From Arcobacter sp. F2176 (GTDB lineage: Bacteria > Campylobacterota > Campylobacteria > Campylobacterales > Arcobacteraceae): a stretch of 64,000 bases of DNA. Within the stretch, counting starts at the first letter, position 1, and each line of letters starts with the position of its first letter. The notes below the pieces were generated by a model, which saw only the letters and a list, made by a program, of their open reading frames with translations, was not told the origin of the DNA and ran no database searches. Both the position numbers and the translations under genes were made by a program. Shown here piece by piece: positions 54,779-62,374 of this stretch. The stretch is taken from contig NZ_PDJV01000008.1 of NCBI RefSeq assembly GCF_004116465.1, positions 1 to 64,000 of the forward strand. The letters run 5' to 3'.

Positions 54779-55240
54779 TCATTTGAGATCAAATGTGATA
54801 GCAATATCTTCTGAACCAAGAGTTTCTTCTAAACTATGAGTATCATCAATATGACCTATCTTTGTATACCTATATGGTGTAGAAAAAGTTTTATAAAAAA
54901 GAACTAAACTGTAATTATCATAAAGCATTATATCTCCAGCATTTATAAACTTAGGGCTATAACTGTCTGTTGGCAAAGCTTTTGAAAAGTGATAATACTT
55001 TTCATTGCTATGTAGGTCATTCATAGTGATAGATAGTGGTAGCCTTTTTTTTAATTCTTTTACTGTTTCATTTTCTTCTAGCGTTGCAACAAATTCTTTT
55101 TGACCTATTGTAATTGTAATTTTATTGCCCATATCCTTATTCTTTTGTTTTATTTCATTTGCAGTAATTGTCATAAAACTTTGTAAAAATAGTAATAATG
55201 AAAAAATGATTAATAGTTTTTGTTTCATACTTAATCTCAA
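54779..55240 (-). CDS. Cyclophilin-like domain protein with export signal
   Basis: 153 aa. The C-terminal ~115 residues (ITITIGQKEFVATLEENETVKELKKRLPLSITMNDLHSNEKYYHFSKALP, then AGDIMLYDNYSLVLFYKTF) match the bacterial cyclophilin-like fold seen next to oxidoreductases; most relatives are leaderless. Here a signal peptide (KQKLLIIFSLLLFLQSFMTITA) precedes it. An in-frame ATG (MGNKITI) marks where the short form would begin, but only AAGG 2 nt away, so internal initiation is doubtful. Function of the family is unknown. Confidence 0.85.
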   Translation of the reverse strand: MRLSMKQKLLIIFSLLLFLQSFMTITANEIKQKNKDMGNKITITIGQKEFVATLEENETVKELKKRLPLSITMNDLHSNEKYYHFSKALPTDSYSPKFINAGDIMLYDNYSLVLFYKTFSTPYRYTKIGHIDDTHSLEETLGSEDIAITFDLK

Positions 55241-55246
55241 AATCTT

Positions 55247-56410
55247 TTAAATTGTTGCAGTATCAATTACATATCTATATCGTGCTTTTTTATCAACGAT
55301 ATTTTTCCAAGCTTGTGTAATCTCTTGGGCTTTAATCATTTCAATTTCAGGTAAAACATTGTGTTTTGCACAATAATCTATCATCTCTTGAGTCTCTTTC
55401 ATTCCTCCAATAAGTGAAGCATTAAAGTTAACTCTACTTGCTGCTAAACCAAGGTTATTTAAAGTGATTTTGAAATCTTCTGGCATACCAACTAAGGTAA
55501 AGTATCCGTAAGGCTTAACAACACGGGCATAAGATGCAACATCAAATTGATAGGGAATAGTACAAATCAAATAATCCATTTGTCCAGCATATTGTTGTAA
55601 TTTTTTAGTATCATCTACTACAATAACTTCTTTTGCACCCATTGCTTTTATGCTATCAACTTTGTCTGCTGTTGTTGTTAATGCATATACTTCAGCTCCT
55701 TTTGAAACTGCAAGTTTTACAGCCATATGACCTAACCCACCAATACCTGCAACGGCAACTTTATCTCCTTTTTTAATTTGTGCATTTACTATTGGTGAAT
55801 ATGTAGTAATTCCCGCACATAAAAGTGGAGCTGCTTTTTCAAAACTAAGATTTTCAGGAAGATGCACTGCAAAATGGTCTCTTACAACTATATGAGTTGA
55901 ATAACCACCTTGGCTAATTCCAGTTGGTTCTCTTTTATCTGGAAATCCATAGGTAAACAAAGTATCAGATTGATACTGTTCTTCATTTTCACAAGTAGTA
56001 CAACCATCAACCATACAACCAACACCAGCTCTATCACCAACTTTAAACTTAGTTACATTTTTTCCAACTTGAGTAATAATTCCTGCAATTTCATGCCCTG
56101 GGACTTGTGGATATTGTTGTTTTCCCCAGTGTCCTTTTTCTTGATGAATATCAGAGTGACAAATACTTGCTGCTTTTATTTCAATTAAAATATCATCATC
56201 ACCTACAGCTCTTCTTTCAAACTCCCATGGCTTAATTACGCCTGATTCATCGAATGCTGCGTAAGCTTTTGTTTTTATTGTTTTATTCATTATATATCCT
56301 TTTTCATTTGCTAAAATATCTGCTGGTTTATAAAAAACTAAACCTGCACCAATCATTGTGGTTTTTTTTATAAAGTCTCTTCTTTTGTTTTTGTTCGATT
56401 CTTCACACAT
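55247..56410 (-). CDS. Zinc alcohol dehydrogenase (YahK/CAD type) with a Tat-like leader
   Basis: 387 aa medium-chain dehydrogenase reducing aldehydes with NAD(P)H. Catalytic zinc ligands are Cys84 (ASICHSDIH), His106 (PGHE) and the Cys in LLCAGITTYSP; the Rossmann motif is GIGGLGHMA. The structural-zinc loop is degenerate: CTTC is kept (Cys137, Cys140), but the last two Cys are lost (ENEEQYQSD). Residues 1-40 form a twin-arginine leader (KRRDFIKKTTMIGAGLVF). Met41, where ordinary YahK-like proteins begin, has its own AAAAGGA 6 nt upstream. Both exported and cytoplasmic products are possible. Confidence 0.88.
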   Translation of the reverse strand: MCEESNKNKRRDFIKKTTMIGAGLVFYKPADILANEKGYIMNKTIKTKAYAAFDESGVIKPWEFERRAVGDDDILIEIKAASICHSDIHQEKGHWGKQQYPQVPGHEIAGIITQVGKNVTKFKVGDRAGVGCMVDGCTTCENEEQYQSDTLFTYGFPDKREPTGISQGGYSTHIVVRDHFAVHLPENLSFEKAAPLLCAGITTYSPIVNAQIKKGDKVAVAGIGGLGHMAVKLAVSKGAEVYALTTTADKVDSIKAMGAKEVIVVDDTKKLQQYAGQMDYLICTIPYQFDVASYARVVKPYGYFTLVGMPEDFKITLNNLGLAASRVNFNASLIGGMKETQEMIDYCAKHNVLPEIEMIKAQEITQAWKNIVDKKARYRYVIDTATI

Positions 56411-56435
56411 AATTTTTCCCTATAATTTAAAATAA

Positions 56436-56636
56436 TTATTTTCTGGTTTTCAAAACTTCTTGTAAAATATCGTTTGCAGTTTTTGCTTCATTTTTCCCAA
56501 CTTTAGTATTTAGAATTAAAATAAAATCTTCTAATTGCTCTTTTTTATTTAAAGATTTTATTTTATCACTTCCCATACTCTCATTTGCAAAAATAAAAAG
56601 TGGTAGAAATAAAAATAATTTGACTAATTGCCTCAT
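56436..56636 (-). CDS. Small secreted protein, unknown
   Basis: 66 aa. Signal peptide RQLVKLFLFLPLFIFA, then a short charged helical part (KKEQLEDFILILNTKVGKNEAKTANDILQEVLK). No family recognised. Placed between the ADH and cupin genes with short gaps, so it is probably translated from the same mRNA; the fourth exported product of the cluster. Confidence 0.7.
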   Translation of the reverse strand: MRQLVKLFLFLPLFIFANESMGSDKIKSLNKKEQLEDFILILNTKVGKNEAKTANDILQEVLKTRK

Positions 56637-56645
56637 TTTTTGTCC

Positions 56646-57155
56646 TTAGTTACTAGTGTATTGTTTATCGTTAACAGCTTCTAACCAATCAACATTTTTT
56701 CCATCTTGATTTGTACCAGTTACTACTAGATGTGTCATAGCTATATCTTTAGATGCTCCATGCCAGTGTTTTACACCTATTGGAATCCAAACAACAACTC
56801 CTGCTTTTATAACTTGAATAGGTTTTCCCCATTCTTGATAGTACCCAACTCCAGAACTTACTATAATATGTTGCCCAGCTGGATGAGAGTGCCAATTTGT
56901 TCTAGCTTTTGACTCAAAAGTCACATATGCACCTCCATGTGTTTTTGCATCACTTTGGGGATAAAGCATATCTATTCTTACCTCTCCTCCTGTAAAGTAG
57001 TTTTTATAATCTGATTTACTTACAGCTATTGATGCTCTTGATTCTATTTTTGATATATTGTCCATATTTTTTTCTCCTTGATTTGCTTTAACTTGAAGTG
57101 ATATACACATCACAACGAAACCTAGTAAAAATATTTTTTCATCTGTTCTCTCCAA
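56646..57155 (-). CDS. Cupin-domain protein ((R)-mandelonitrile lyase-like) with leader
   Basis: 169 aa. Cupin motif 1, NWHSHPAGQHIIVSSGVG, and motif 2, PIGVKHWHGASKDIAMTHL, carry the metal-binding His set. The first ~25 residues (KIFLLGFVVMCISLQVKA) form a signal-like leader. Met31 (MDNISKIES), the usual start of cytoplasmic relatives, is preceded by AAGGAG 10 nt upstream. Such cupins occur with AraC regulators, aldo-keto or alcohol dehydrogenases and MFS pumps, and may act on hydroxynitriles or aldehydes (known only for some members). Confidence 0.86.
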   Translation of the reverse strand: MERTDEKIFLLGFVVMCISLQVKANQGEKNMDNISKIESRASIAVSKSDYKNYFTGGEVRIDMLYPQSDAKTHGGAYVTFESKARTNWHSHPAGQHIIVSSGVGYYQEWGKPIQVIKAGVVVWIPIGVKHWHGASKDIAMTHLVVTGTNQDGKNVDWLEAVNDKQYTSN

Positions 57156-57260
57156 ATTTTCTCTTATATATTTTAATTCATTTAAAAGAATTTAACTAGA
57201 ACATTAATCCATGCTAGTTGCCTAATACTATAAAAATAAAAATTTAGATGATAAGAGATG

Positions 57261-57287
57261 AAATGCAGAGAAGTTTACTCTACATTT
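57261..57287 (-). terminator. Stem-loop after the AraC-type gene
   Basis: AAATGCAGAG / CTCTACATTT, 10-bp stem with one G-U pair and a 7-nt loop, 16 nt downstream of the araC stop. No U-run; weak. Confidence 0.45.
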
Positions 57288-57302
57288 TGAGAAAGAAAAA
57301 TA

Positions 57303-58214
57303 TTAAGCAGTTTGTTCTATTTTGTTAGAGAGTATAAAAGCTTTAGGAGATGTACCAAACATTCTGGAAAATTCTCTACTAAATTGAGAAGGACTCTCAT
57401 ATCCAACGATATAAGCAACTTCTGCAATTTCAATGTTTCTACCTAATAGTAACTGTTTTGCTTCTTCAAGTCTAAGTTTTTTTTGAAACTGAAGGGGAGA
57501 CATCGATGTAATAGTTTTAAAGTTTTGGTACAAAGAAGACTCACTTATATTGATTAAATCAGCTAATTCTTTAATAGACAGTTTATCACTAAAATTGTCT
57601 TTTATTTCATTAATTACTTTCACTATTTTATTAGAAATTGTACCTTCCATTGCAAACTTATTTAAAAAGTATCCACTTTTGTCATTAATTAAAATAAAGA
57701 GAATCTCTTTAATAATAAAAGGAGAGAGATAGTTAATGTCTTCTTTAGGCTTATCTAAAAGTTTAACCAGTCTTGTTATTGGATTATACAATCGTTCGTT
57801 TATTTCATCAAAAAAGAGTCCTTTTTCAGATTTTTTAGTAAACAATAGTTTTTCTGGATTAGTATTTTTAAGAACTTCATAAATATCTTCTATTTTAAAT
57901 CTTATTCTTAAAGATACATATGGCTTTTCTTGTGATGCCTCGAGGATTTGAACTTTTGCAGGTACATATGTTGATGAGAGTAAATACTCTTCTGAATTAT
58001 AATTGTAGAGGTTATCCCCAAAACCTACAGCTTTTGATCCTTGTAAAATAATACATAATGACGGTTCATACATGATACTAGTAAATTCTGATGGCTGGTT
58101 GGAAAAATAAAAATCTAAACATGGAATATAAGATTGTATGGCACCAGAGAAACTGTATTTTGATTTTAAAAAATCTATTAATTCAAATCTGTACGAATCA
58201 ATTGAATCAGTCAT
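57303..58214 (-). CDS. AraC-family transcriptional regulator
   Basis: 303 aa. The N-terminal AraC_N-type cupin-like sensor (SIMYEPSLCIILQGSKAVGFGDNLYNY, YLLSSTYVPAKVQI) is linked to a C-terminal double helix-turn-helix (LSIKELADLINISESSLYQNFKTI and IEIAEVAYIVGYESPSQFSREFSRMFGTSPKAF). Regulators of this sub-type sit beside dehydrogenase/cupin/MFS sets and likely activate them in response to an aldehyde or related compound. It is on the same strand, 147 nt upstream of the cupin gene. Confidence 0.93.
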   Translation of the reverse strand: MTDSIDSYRFELIDFLKSKYSFSGAIQSYIPCLDFYFSNQPSEFTSIMYEPSLCIILQGSKAVGFGDNLYNYNSEEYLLSSTYVPAKVQILEASQEKPYVSLRIRFKIEDIYEVLKNTNPEKLLFTKKSEKGLFFDEINERLYNPITRLVKLLDKPKEDINYLSPFIIKEILFILINDKSGYFLNKFAMEGTISNKIVKVINEIKDNFSDKLSIKELADLINISESSLYQNFKTITSMSPLQFQKKLRLEEAKQLLLGRNIEIAEVAYIVGYESPSQFSREFSRMFGTSPKAFILSNKIEQTA

Positions 58215-58348
58215 GATAATCCTTTAATTAAGAAATATTTTCATTATTACATTATTATATAAAATTATGAAGGGAATGGCTATATAAATACTCTATTTCT
58301 CTTGCCTATTCCTATAAATAGCTTTTGAAATAAAATAATTACAATAAA

Positions 58349-58378
58349 AAAGGCTAAGTTCATTTGAACTTAGCCTTT
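58349..58378. terminator. Strong bidirectional hairpin without an adjacent gene
   Basis: AAAGGCTAAGTTCA / TGAACTTAGCCTTT, 14-bp stem with a 2-nt loop, in the 336-nt gap 58215-58550. The nearest upstream stop on the minus strand (TAA at 58405-58407) ends only a ~20-codon open stretch, perhaps the tail of a lost gene. The core is shared with the hairpin at 32356-32379. The rest of the gap is AT-rich. Confidence 0.65.
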
Positions 58379-58515
58379 AGAAATAAGATGATAAATTTTA
58401 TTTTTTATGCAGTTGCATTTTTTACTGTTTTATTTTGTATGTGAGATACATTAATTAATGAGAATATGGTTTTCTATATTCTTTTATTTTTGTATAAAAC
58501 TTTAATCTGTTTAAA

Positions 58516-58540
58516 ATATGCAGCCTTTGCCGCTGCATAT
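58516..58540 (-). terminator. Stem-loop after the 320-aa gene
   Basis: ATATGCAGC / GCTGCATAT, 9-bp perfect stem with a 7-nt loop, 10 nt downstream of the stop at 58551. Confidence 0.7.
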
Positions 58541-58550
58541 AATATTGAAT

Positions 58551-59513
58551 CTATCCTACTATATCTTTTAAGATATTTGTAATAATCATACTTTTATCTA
58601 TCTTAAAATTAAGGTTGTCTTTTATTTTAGCTAGATCTTTTTCCATATTGATATTATTTATTTTACTGTATTCTTTTAATTCAAAAATAACATCATCTAA
58701 AAGTTCATCAGCTATTTTCTCTTTGTTAAAACTATCATTTAGATAAAGTAATTTTGGTACTACACCAAATTTATCATATTGCCTTGATAGTACCTTACCT
58801 TCTCTAATATTTATATTTAGTTCAATTAGAAGTATTTGTTTAGTATTGTCTTCATTAATTGAAGTTAATAGACAAAGCTTTTCAATGTTTTTATCTAAAG
58901 ATTTATCCGCATTTAGCTCATTGTTCTTTTTTATGGCCTCTTTGTTTGTGTGTTTTATTGAAAAAATAAGAGTAATAAGGTCTTGGTCATATACATCTTC
59001 TAGTAACTCTCTTTTTTTTCCAAATGGAAAATTAATTAAGAAAAGAGATTTCATCTTAACTACTCCATCTAATATACTTAATTCTGAAAAGAAGGATTCT
59101 TGTAGCAAAGTATTAACATCCATGATAGTTGAAAGTATATTATAAAGTTTGATTTTTGTATCTTCTTTTATATTTCCAAACTGTGTCGCATTTAAGTTTA
59201 TTTCATACTCATATACTATTCTATTTTTATTAGCTTGTGGTATATGTCCAAAACATATTGCAATTAAAGATGTTAATTCTTTATTCCCTATTTTTGGAGC
59301 TTTTAGTTGTGGAACATTAGATGGAAGTTGTAGCCCTTCAACTAAATCATAATTAGTCATTTTTTTTAGGAAAGGTTTTATTTTGTAGTAAGATGAATAG
59401 CCATATTTCTTAGCAATTATATCTTTAGCTTTTGTTAAACTAATATTTTCTTTAATTTTTAACTCTTGAGTTTCTTTTTTAAACTCATATTCTGAAAGTG
59501 AATTTTTTTTCAT
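58551..59513 (-). CDS. Hypothetical protein with a plasmid-type N-terminal helical motif
   Basis: 320 aa, no signal peptide or membrane segment. The N-terminus LTKAKDIIAKKYGYSSYYKIKPFL resembles a short 'A-x-x-x-G-[YF]-x-x-[WY]-x-x-L' module found at the start of various plasmid and mobile-element proteins. The rest is mixed alpha/beta and unlike anything I recognise. GAGG lies 9 nt before the ATG. Codon use is as AT-rich as the transposon genes. It lies outside the putative transposon end, so it is either an older accessory gene or part of another element. Confidence 0.65.
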   Translation of the reverse strand: MKKNSLSEYEFKKETQELKIKENISLTKAKDIIAKKYGYSSYYKIKPFLKKMTNYDLVEGLQLPSNVPQLKAPKIGNKELTSLIAICFGHIPQANKNRIVYEYEINLNATQFGNIKEDTKIKLYNILSTIMDVNTLLQESFFSELSILDGVVKMKSLFLINFPFGKKRELLEDVYDQDLITLIFSIKHTNKEAIKKNNELNADKSLDKNIEKLCLLTSINEDNTKQILLIELNINIREGKVLSRQYDKFGVVPKLLYLNDSFNKEKIADELLDDVIFELKEYSKINNINMEKDLAKIKDNLNFKIDKSMIITNILKDIVG

Positions 59514-59629
59514 TATCTTATTACCTCATTATATATATAAACTATATTAATCTACAAGTTCCCGTTAGTAAAAAAGTTTATTATATCCATAAAGGCACAA
59601 TAACTCATTCTTGTTTTCAGTTTTGCATT

Positions 59630-59671
59630 ACCTTAATAAAGGTTGGGAACAGCAGGAGAGCTGACATCCAA
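59630..59671. other. Structured, GC-richer block next to the transposon
   Basis: Within the 310-nt gap 59514-59823. ACCTT/AAGGT forms a small hairpin (59630-59643), followed by nested pairs TTGG/CCAA (59643-59646, 59668-59671) and CAGC/GCTG (59650-59653, 59660-59663). About half of the bases are G or C against under 30% around it. No ORF or known RNA family recognised; it ends 13 nt before the candidate transposon terminus. It could be the 3' end of a small RNA serving as the insertion target. Confidence 0.4.
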
Positions 59672-59684
59672 ATTCCGTTAAAAT

Positions 59685-59770
59685 TGTACATTATTTTAGA
59701 TAAGTTTATTATTAGGACTTATAGTTAAATGATTATTTAAAATTACAAAATTATTTTATTAATTACTAAA
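59685..59770 (+). repeat. Candidate Tn7-like transposon end with TnsB-type repeats
   Basis: TGTACA at 59685-59690 matches the terminal TGT (often TGTACA) of Tn7-like ends. ATTATTTWA recurs at 59690, 59732 and 59750, the last two each followed by AATTAC. The end points toward tnsA, 134 nt away. The partner end and target duplication are outside the window, so the terminus cannot be proven; base composition makes chance matches possible. Confidence 0.35.
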
Positions 59771-59823
59771 ACAATCATATTTTTTAATAATATACATTAT
59801 ATAATAATACTAAAGGTATTAAT

Positions 59824-60486
59824 ATGGAAATTAATAATAATAAATTACCAAAAAGAAAACCAAAGAAAACTTTTCGCTCAGTAACTGGATATTTTCCTAG
59901 TAAGAAAAATGATAGAAGTTTATTTTTTGAGTCAATGCTTGAAAAAACTTTATTTGTTACTTTAGAATTTGATGATAATGTATTAACTTATTTAGAACAA
60001 CCTATAAAAATAGATTATAAATTGAAAAATAGAAACACAAGTTATCATCCAGATTGTCTTATTAATTATAAAAAAGGAAAATCAAAACTTATAGAGGTTA
60101 AATATAGTACAGAGTTGATAGAAAAAAAAGATAAACTTGAAATCAAATTTAATCAAGCAAGACTATATGCAGAACAAAATGATTTGATTTTTGATACTTT
60201 TGATGAGAGATGTATTGATATACAAACATTAAGAAATATGGAGTTTCTTTACTCATTTGCTTTTCATCCAAGTGATAATGAAAAGGAACAAATAATCCTT
60301 AAAATTTTAAAAGAAAACGCTGAATTATCTGTTTTGGAACTATTAACATTAATTACTGAAAATAGATTTGAGCAAGCTAAATATTTACCATATGTTTGGA
60401 AATTGGTGTTTGATAAGCTCATTAAACTTGATTATCAAAACATACAAATAAATATGAACTCACAACTAAGGTTAAATGATGAATAA
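59824..60486 (+). CDS. tnsA: TnsA-like transposon endonuclease
   Basis: 220 aa. Restriction-endonuclease-like subunit that cuts the 5' ends of the transposon, allowing cut-and-paste. Motifs: FFESMLEKTLF (Glu36), SYHPDCLI (Asp77), IEVKYS (Glu91, Lys93), matching the Glu-Asp-Lys set of Tn7 TnsA; then a helical C-terminal half (about 140-210) that would contact TnsC. AAAGG lies 7 nt before the ATG. The stop overlaps the tnsB start. Confidence 0.93.
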   Translation: MEINNNKLPKRKPKKTFRSVTGYFPSKKNDRSLFFESMLEKTLFVTLEFDDNVLTYLEQPIKIDYKLKNRNTSYHPDCLINYKKGKSKLIEVKYSTELIEKKDKLEIKFNQARLYAEQNDLIFDTFDERCIDIQTLRNMEFLYSFAFHPSDNEKEQIILKILKENAELSVLELLTLITENRFEQAKYLPYVWKLVFDKLIKLDYQNIQINMNSQLRLNDE

Positions 60487-62374
60487 AATTTCTTTAAATA
60501 TAGGTGCAAAAGTTTATTTTGAAAATAGAGAATATGAAATATCTAAACAAATCTCCACAAAAGAAGTTTTAGCAAAAGAGATCGAATTCCCTTATGAGTT
60601 TAAAGTTTTGAAAATTCACACTTTAAAATCAATGCCAGAAAAAATCCAAGAAGTAGATATTAGCCTATATGATAAAGAAGAATGGGAAGAAGCAAATAAA
60701 AAATATAAGATTATAAAGCCCTTATTAACAGGTAAAAGAAATACAAAAAAAGATGTTGAAGAAGTTGCAAAAGAACATAATACAAGTGTACCTACAATAT
60801 ATAGATGGATACAAGATTACAATAGTACGGGAACTCTAAGTTCTTTAGTTCCAAATTTAAAGAAAAGAGGAGGTCCTAAAAAGAATAGACTTCCTAAAGA
60901 AGATGAAACAATTATAAAAGCAGTTATTGATGAGTATTATTTAAATTCACAAAAATACTCTATACCTTATATTTATAGAATCATTCAAGAAAAATTTCAC
61001 AATGCAAATTTAAAGCCTCCACATCTAAATACAATCAGAAAACGAATTGATAATTTGAGTTCAAAAGAAGTTACAAGACAAAGGGATTCAAGTAAAGTAA
61101 CTGACACTTGGGGAACACCAGGTAAAAATCCAAGAGGTAATTTTCCTTTAGAACTTGTACAAATAGATCATACACCATTGGATTTGGATTTAGTTGATGA
61201 AGAAAATAGAGAATCTATTGGAAGAGCATATCTTACTTTAGGAATTGATGTATTTAGTAGAATGATAATGGGATTTTATATTTCATATGAGCCAGTTAGC
61301 TTTTTTAATACTGGGCAGTGTATTTTAAATATGATTATGCCTAAAGAGGATTTCTTAAAACAACAAGGAGTTGATGGAGAATGGCCTATTTATGGTTTGC
61401 CTAGAGAAATTTCTACCGATAATGCAGGTGAATTTAGAGGAATTGACTTAACTAGGTTTTGTGAACAATATTCTATAGAAATAGATTGGCGTCCAGTTGG
61501 TCGCTCGTTCTATGGTGCAAATGTTGAGCGTGTTTTCAAAACTTTAAGTAGTGAAGTTCATAATTTATCAGGAACAATGTTCTCTAATATTGTTCAAAGA
61601 GGAAATTATAATTCTCAAAAGAATGCAGCAATGACAATAGGTGAATTTGAACAATGGTTTACTGAATTAATTGTAAATGTGTATCATAAAAAAGTACACA
61701 GTGAACTTGAAATGACTCCTGAAGAGAAATATATGGAAGGAATCTTTGGCTTAGGTGATTATCCAGGAACTGGCTTACCTCCAATTATAGAAAATACTAA
61801 ATTTTTAAGATATTCACTACTACCTTCCTTTGAAAGAACAGTCCAAAAAACTGGTATTACATTAGATCATGTTACCTATTTCTCAGAAACTTTAAGAAAA
61901 TGGATTGTTCCCCAAGCTGCAACTAAAAAAGGAAGAAGTAAATTATTTATTTGTAAAAGAGACCCTAGAGATATAAGTAAAATATATTTTTATGATCCTG
62001 ATATAAAGGAATATTTTGAATTACCATATAGAAATATTACAAATCCTAAGATAAATCTTTCAGAGCTAAGAGAAACCATTGCAAAAATAAAAGCAGATAA
62101 AGGAGATACTCATTCACTTGATGAAATGACTCTTTTTCAAACATATAAGAGAATGAGAGATATAGAGGAAAATTCTAAAGTTAAAACAAAAAAAGCAAGA
62201 CGTAAAAAAAGTTCAAAAAACCATTTAACCAAAAAACTTGAGCAAGAGAAAAAATTAGTGAAAGAAGAGATAGAAGAAAATCAAGAAGAACTTAGTAAAA
62301 CAATTGTTAAAAATATAGAGATAGGAACACCAGAATTGTTTAGTTTTGATTTAATAGAGGAGGATGAAGTATGA
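60476..62374 (+). CDS. tnsB: TnsB-like DDE transposase
   Basis: 632 aa (630-631 if the second ATG at 60479, better spaced from AAGG, is used). It cuts and joins the 3' ends. N-terminal HTH domains (DVEEVAKEHNTSVPTIYRWIQ) bind the ends. The RNase-H core has Asp231 (LVQIDHT), Asp315 (STDNAGEF) and Glu351 (NVERVF), i.e. a DD(35)E spacing. The Mu-type beta-barrel follows (about 450-530), and a Lys/Glu-rich tail would activate TnsC. Confidence 0.95.
   Translation: MMNKISLNIGAKVYFENREYEISKQISTKEVLAKEIEFPYEFKVLKIHTLKSMPEKIQEVDISLYDKEEWEEANKKYKIIKPLLTGKRNTKKDVEEVAKEHNTSVPTIYRWIQDYNSTGTLSSLVPNLKKRGGPKKNRLPKEDETIIKAVIDEYYLNSQKYSIPYIYRIIQEKFHNANLKPPHLNTIRKRIDNLSSKEVTRQRDSSKVTDTWGTPGKNPRGNFPLELVQIDHTPLDLDLVDEENRESIGRAYLTLGIDVFSRMIMGFYISYEPVSFFNTGQCILNMIMPKEDFLKQQGVDGEWPIYGLPREISTDNAGEFRGIDLTRFCEQYSIEIDWRPVGRSFYGANVERVFKTLSSEVHNLSGTMFSNIVQRGNYNSQKNAAMTIGEFEQWFTELIVNVYHKKVHSELEMTPEEKYMEGIFGLGDYPGTGLPPIIENTKFLRYSLLPSFERTVQKTGITLDHVTYFSETLRKWIVPQAATKKGRSKLFICKRDPRDISKIYFYDPDIKEYFELPYRNITNPKINLSELRETIAKIKADKGDTHSLDEMTLFQTYKRMRDIEENSKVKTKKARRKKSSKNHLTKKLEQEKKLVKEEIEENQEELSKTIVKNIEIGTPELFSFDLIEEDEV

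Noticed and set aside
58405-58464. Short minus-strand frame ending QNKTVKNATA before the hairpin at 58349
   Set aside because: Only ~20 codons and no recognisable family; may be the tail of a lost gene but cannot be supported.
59498-59728. 76-codon plus-strand ORF before tnsA
   Set aside because: Crosses the structured block and candidate transposon end, has no Shine-Dalgarno and no coding character.
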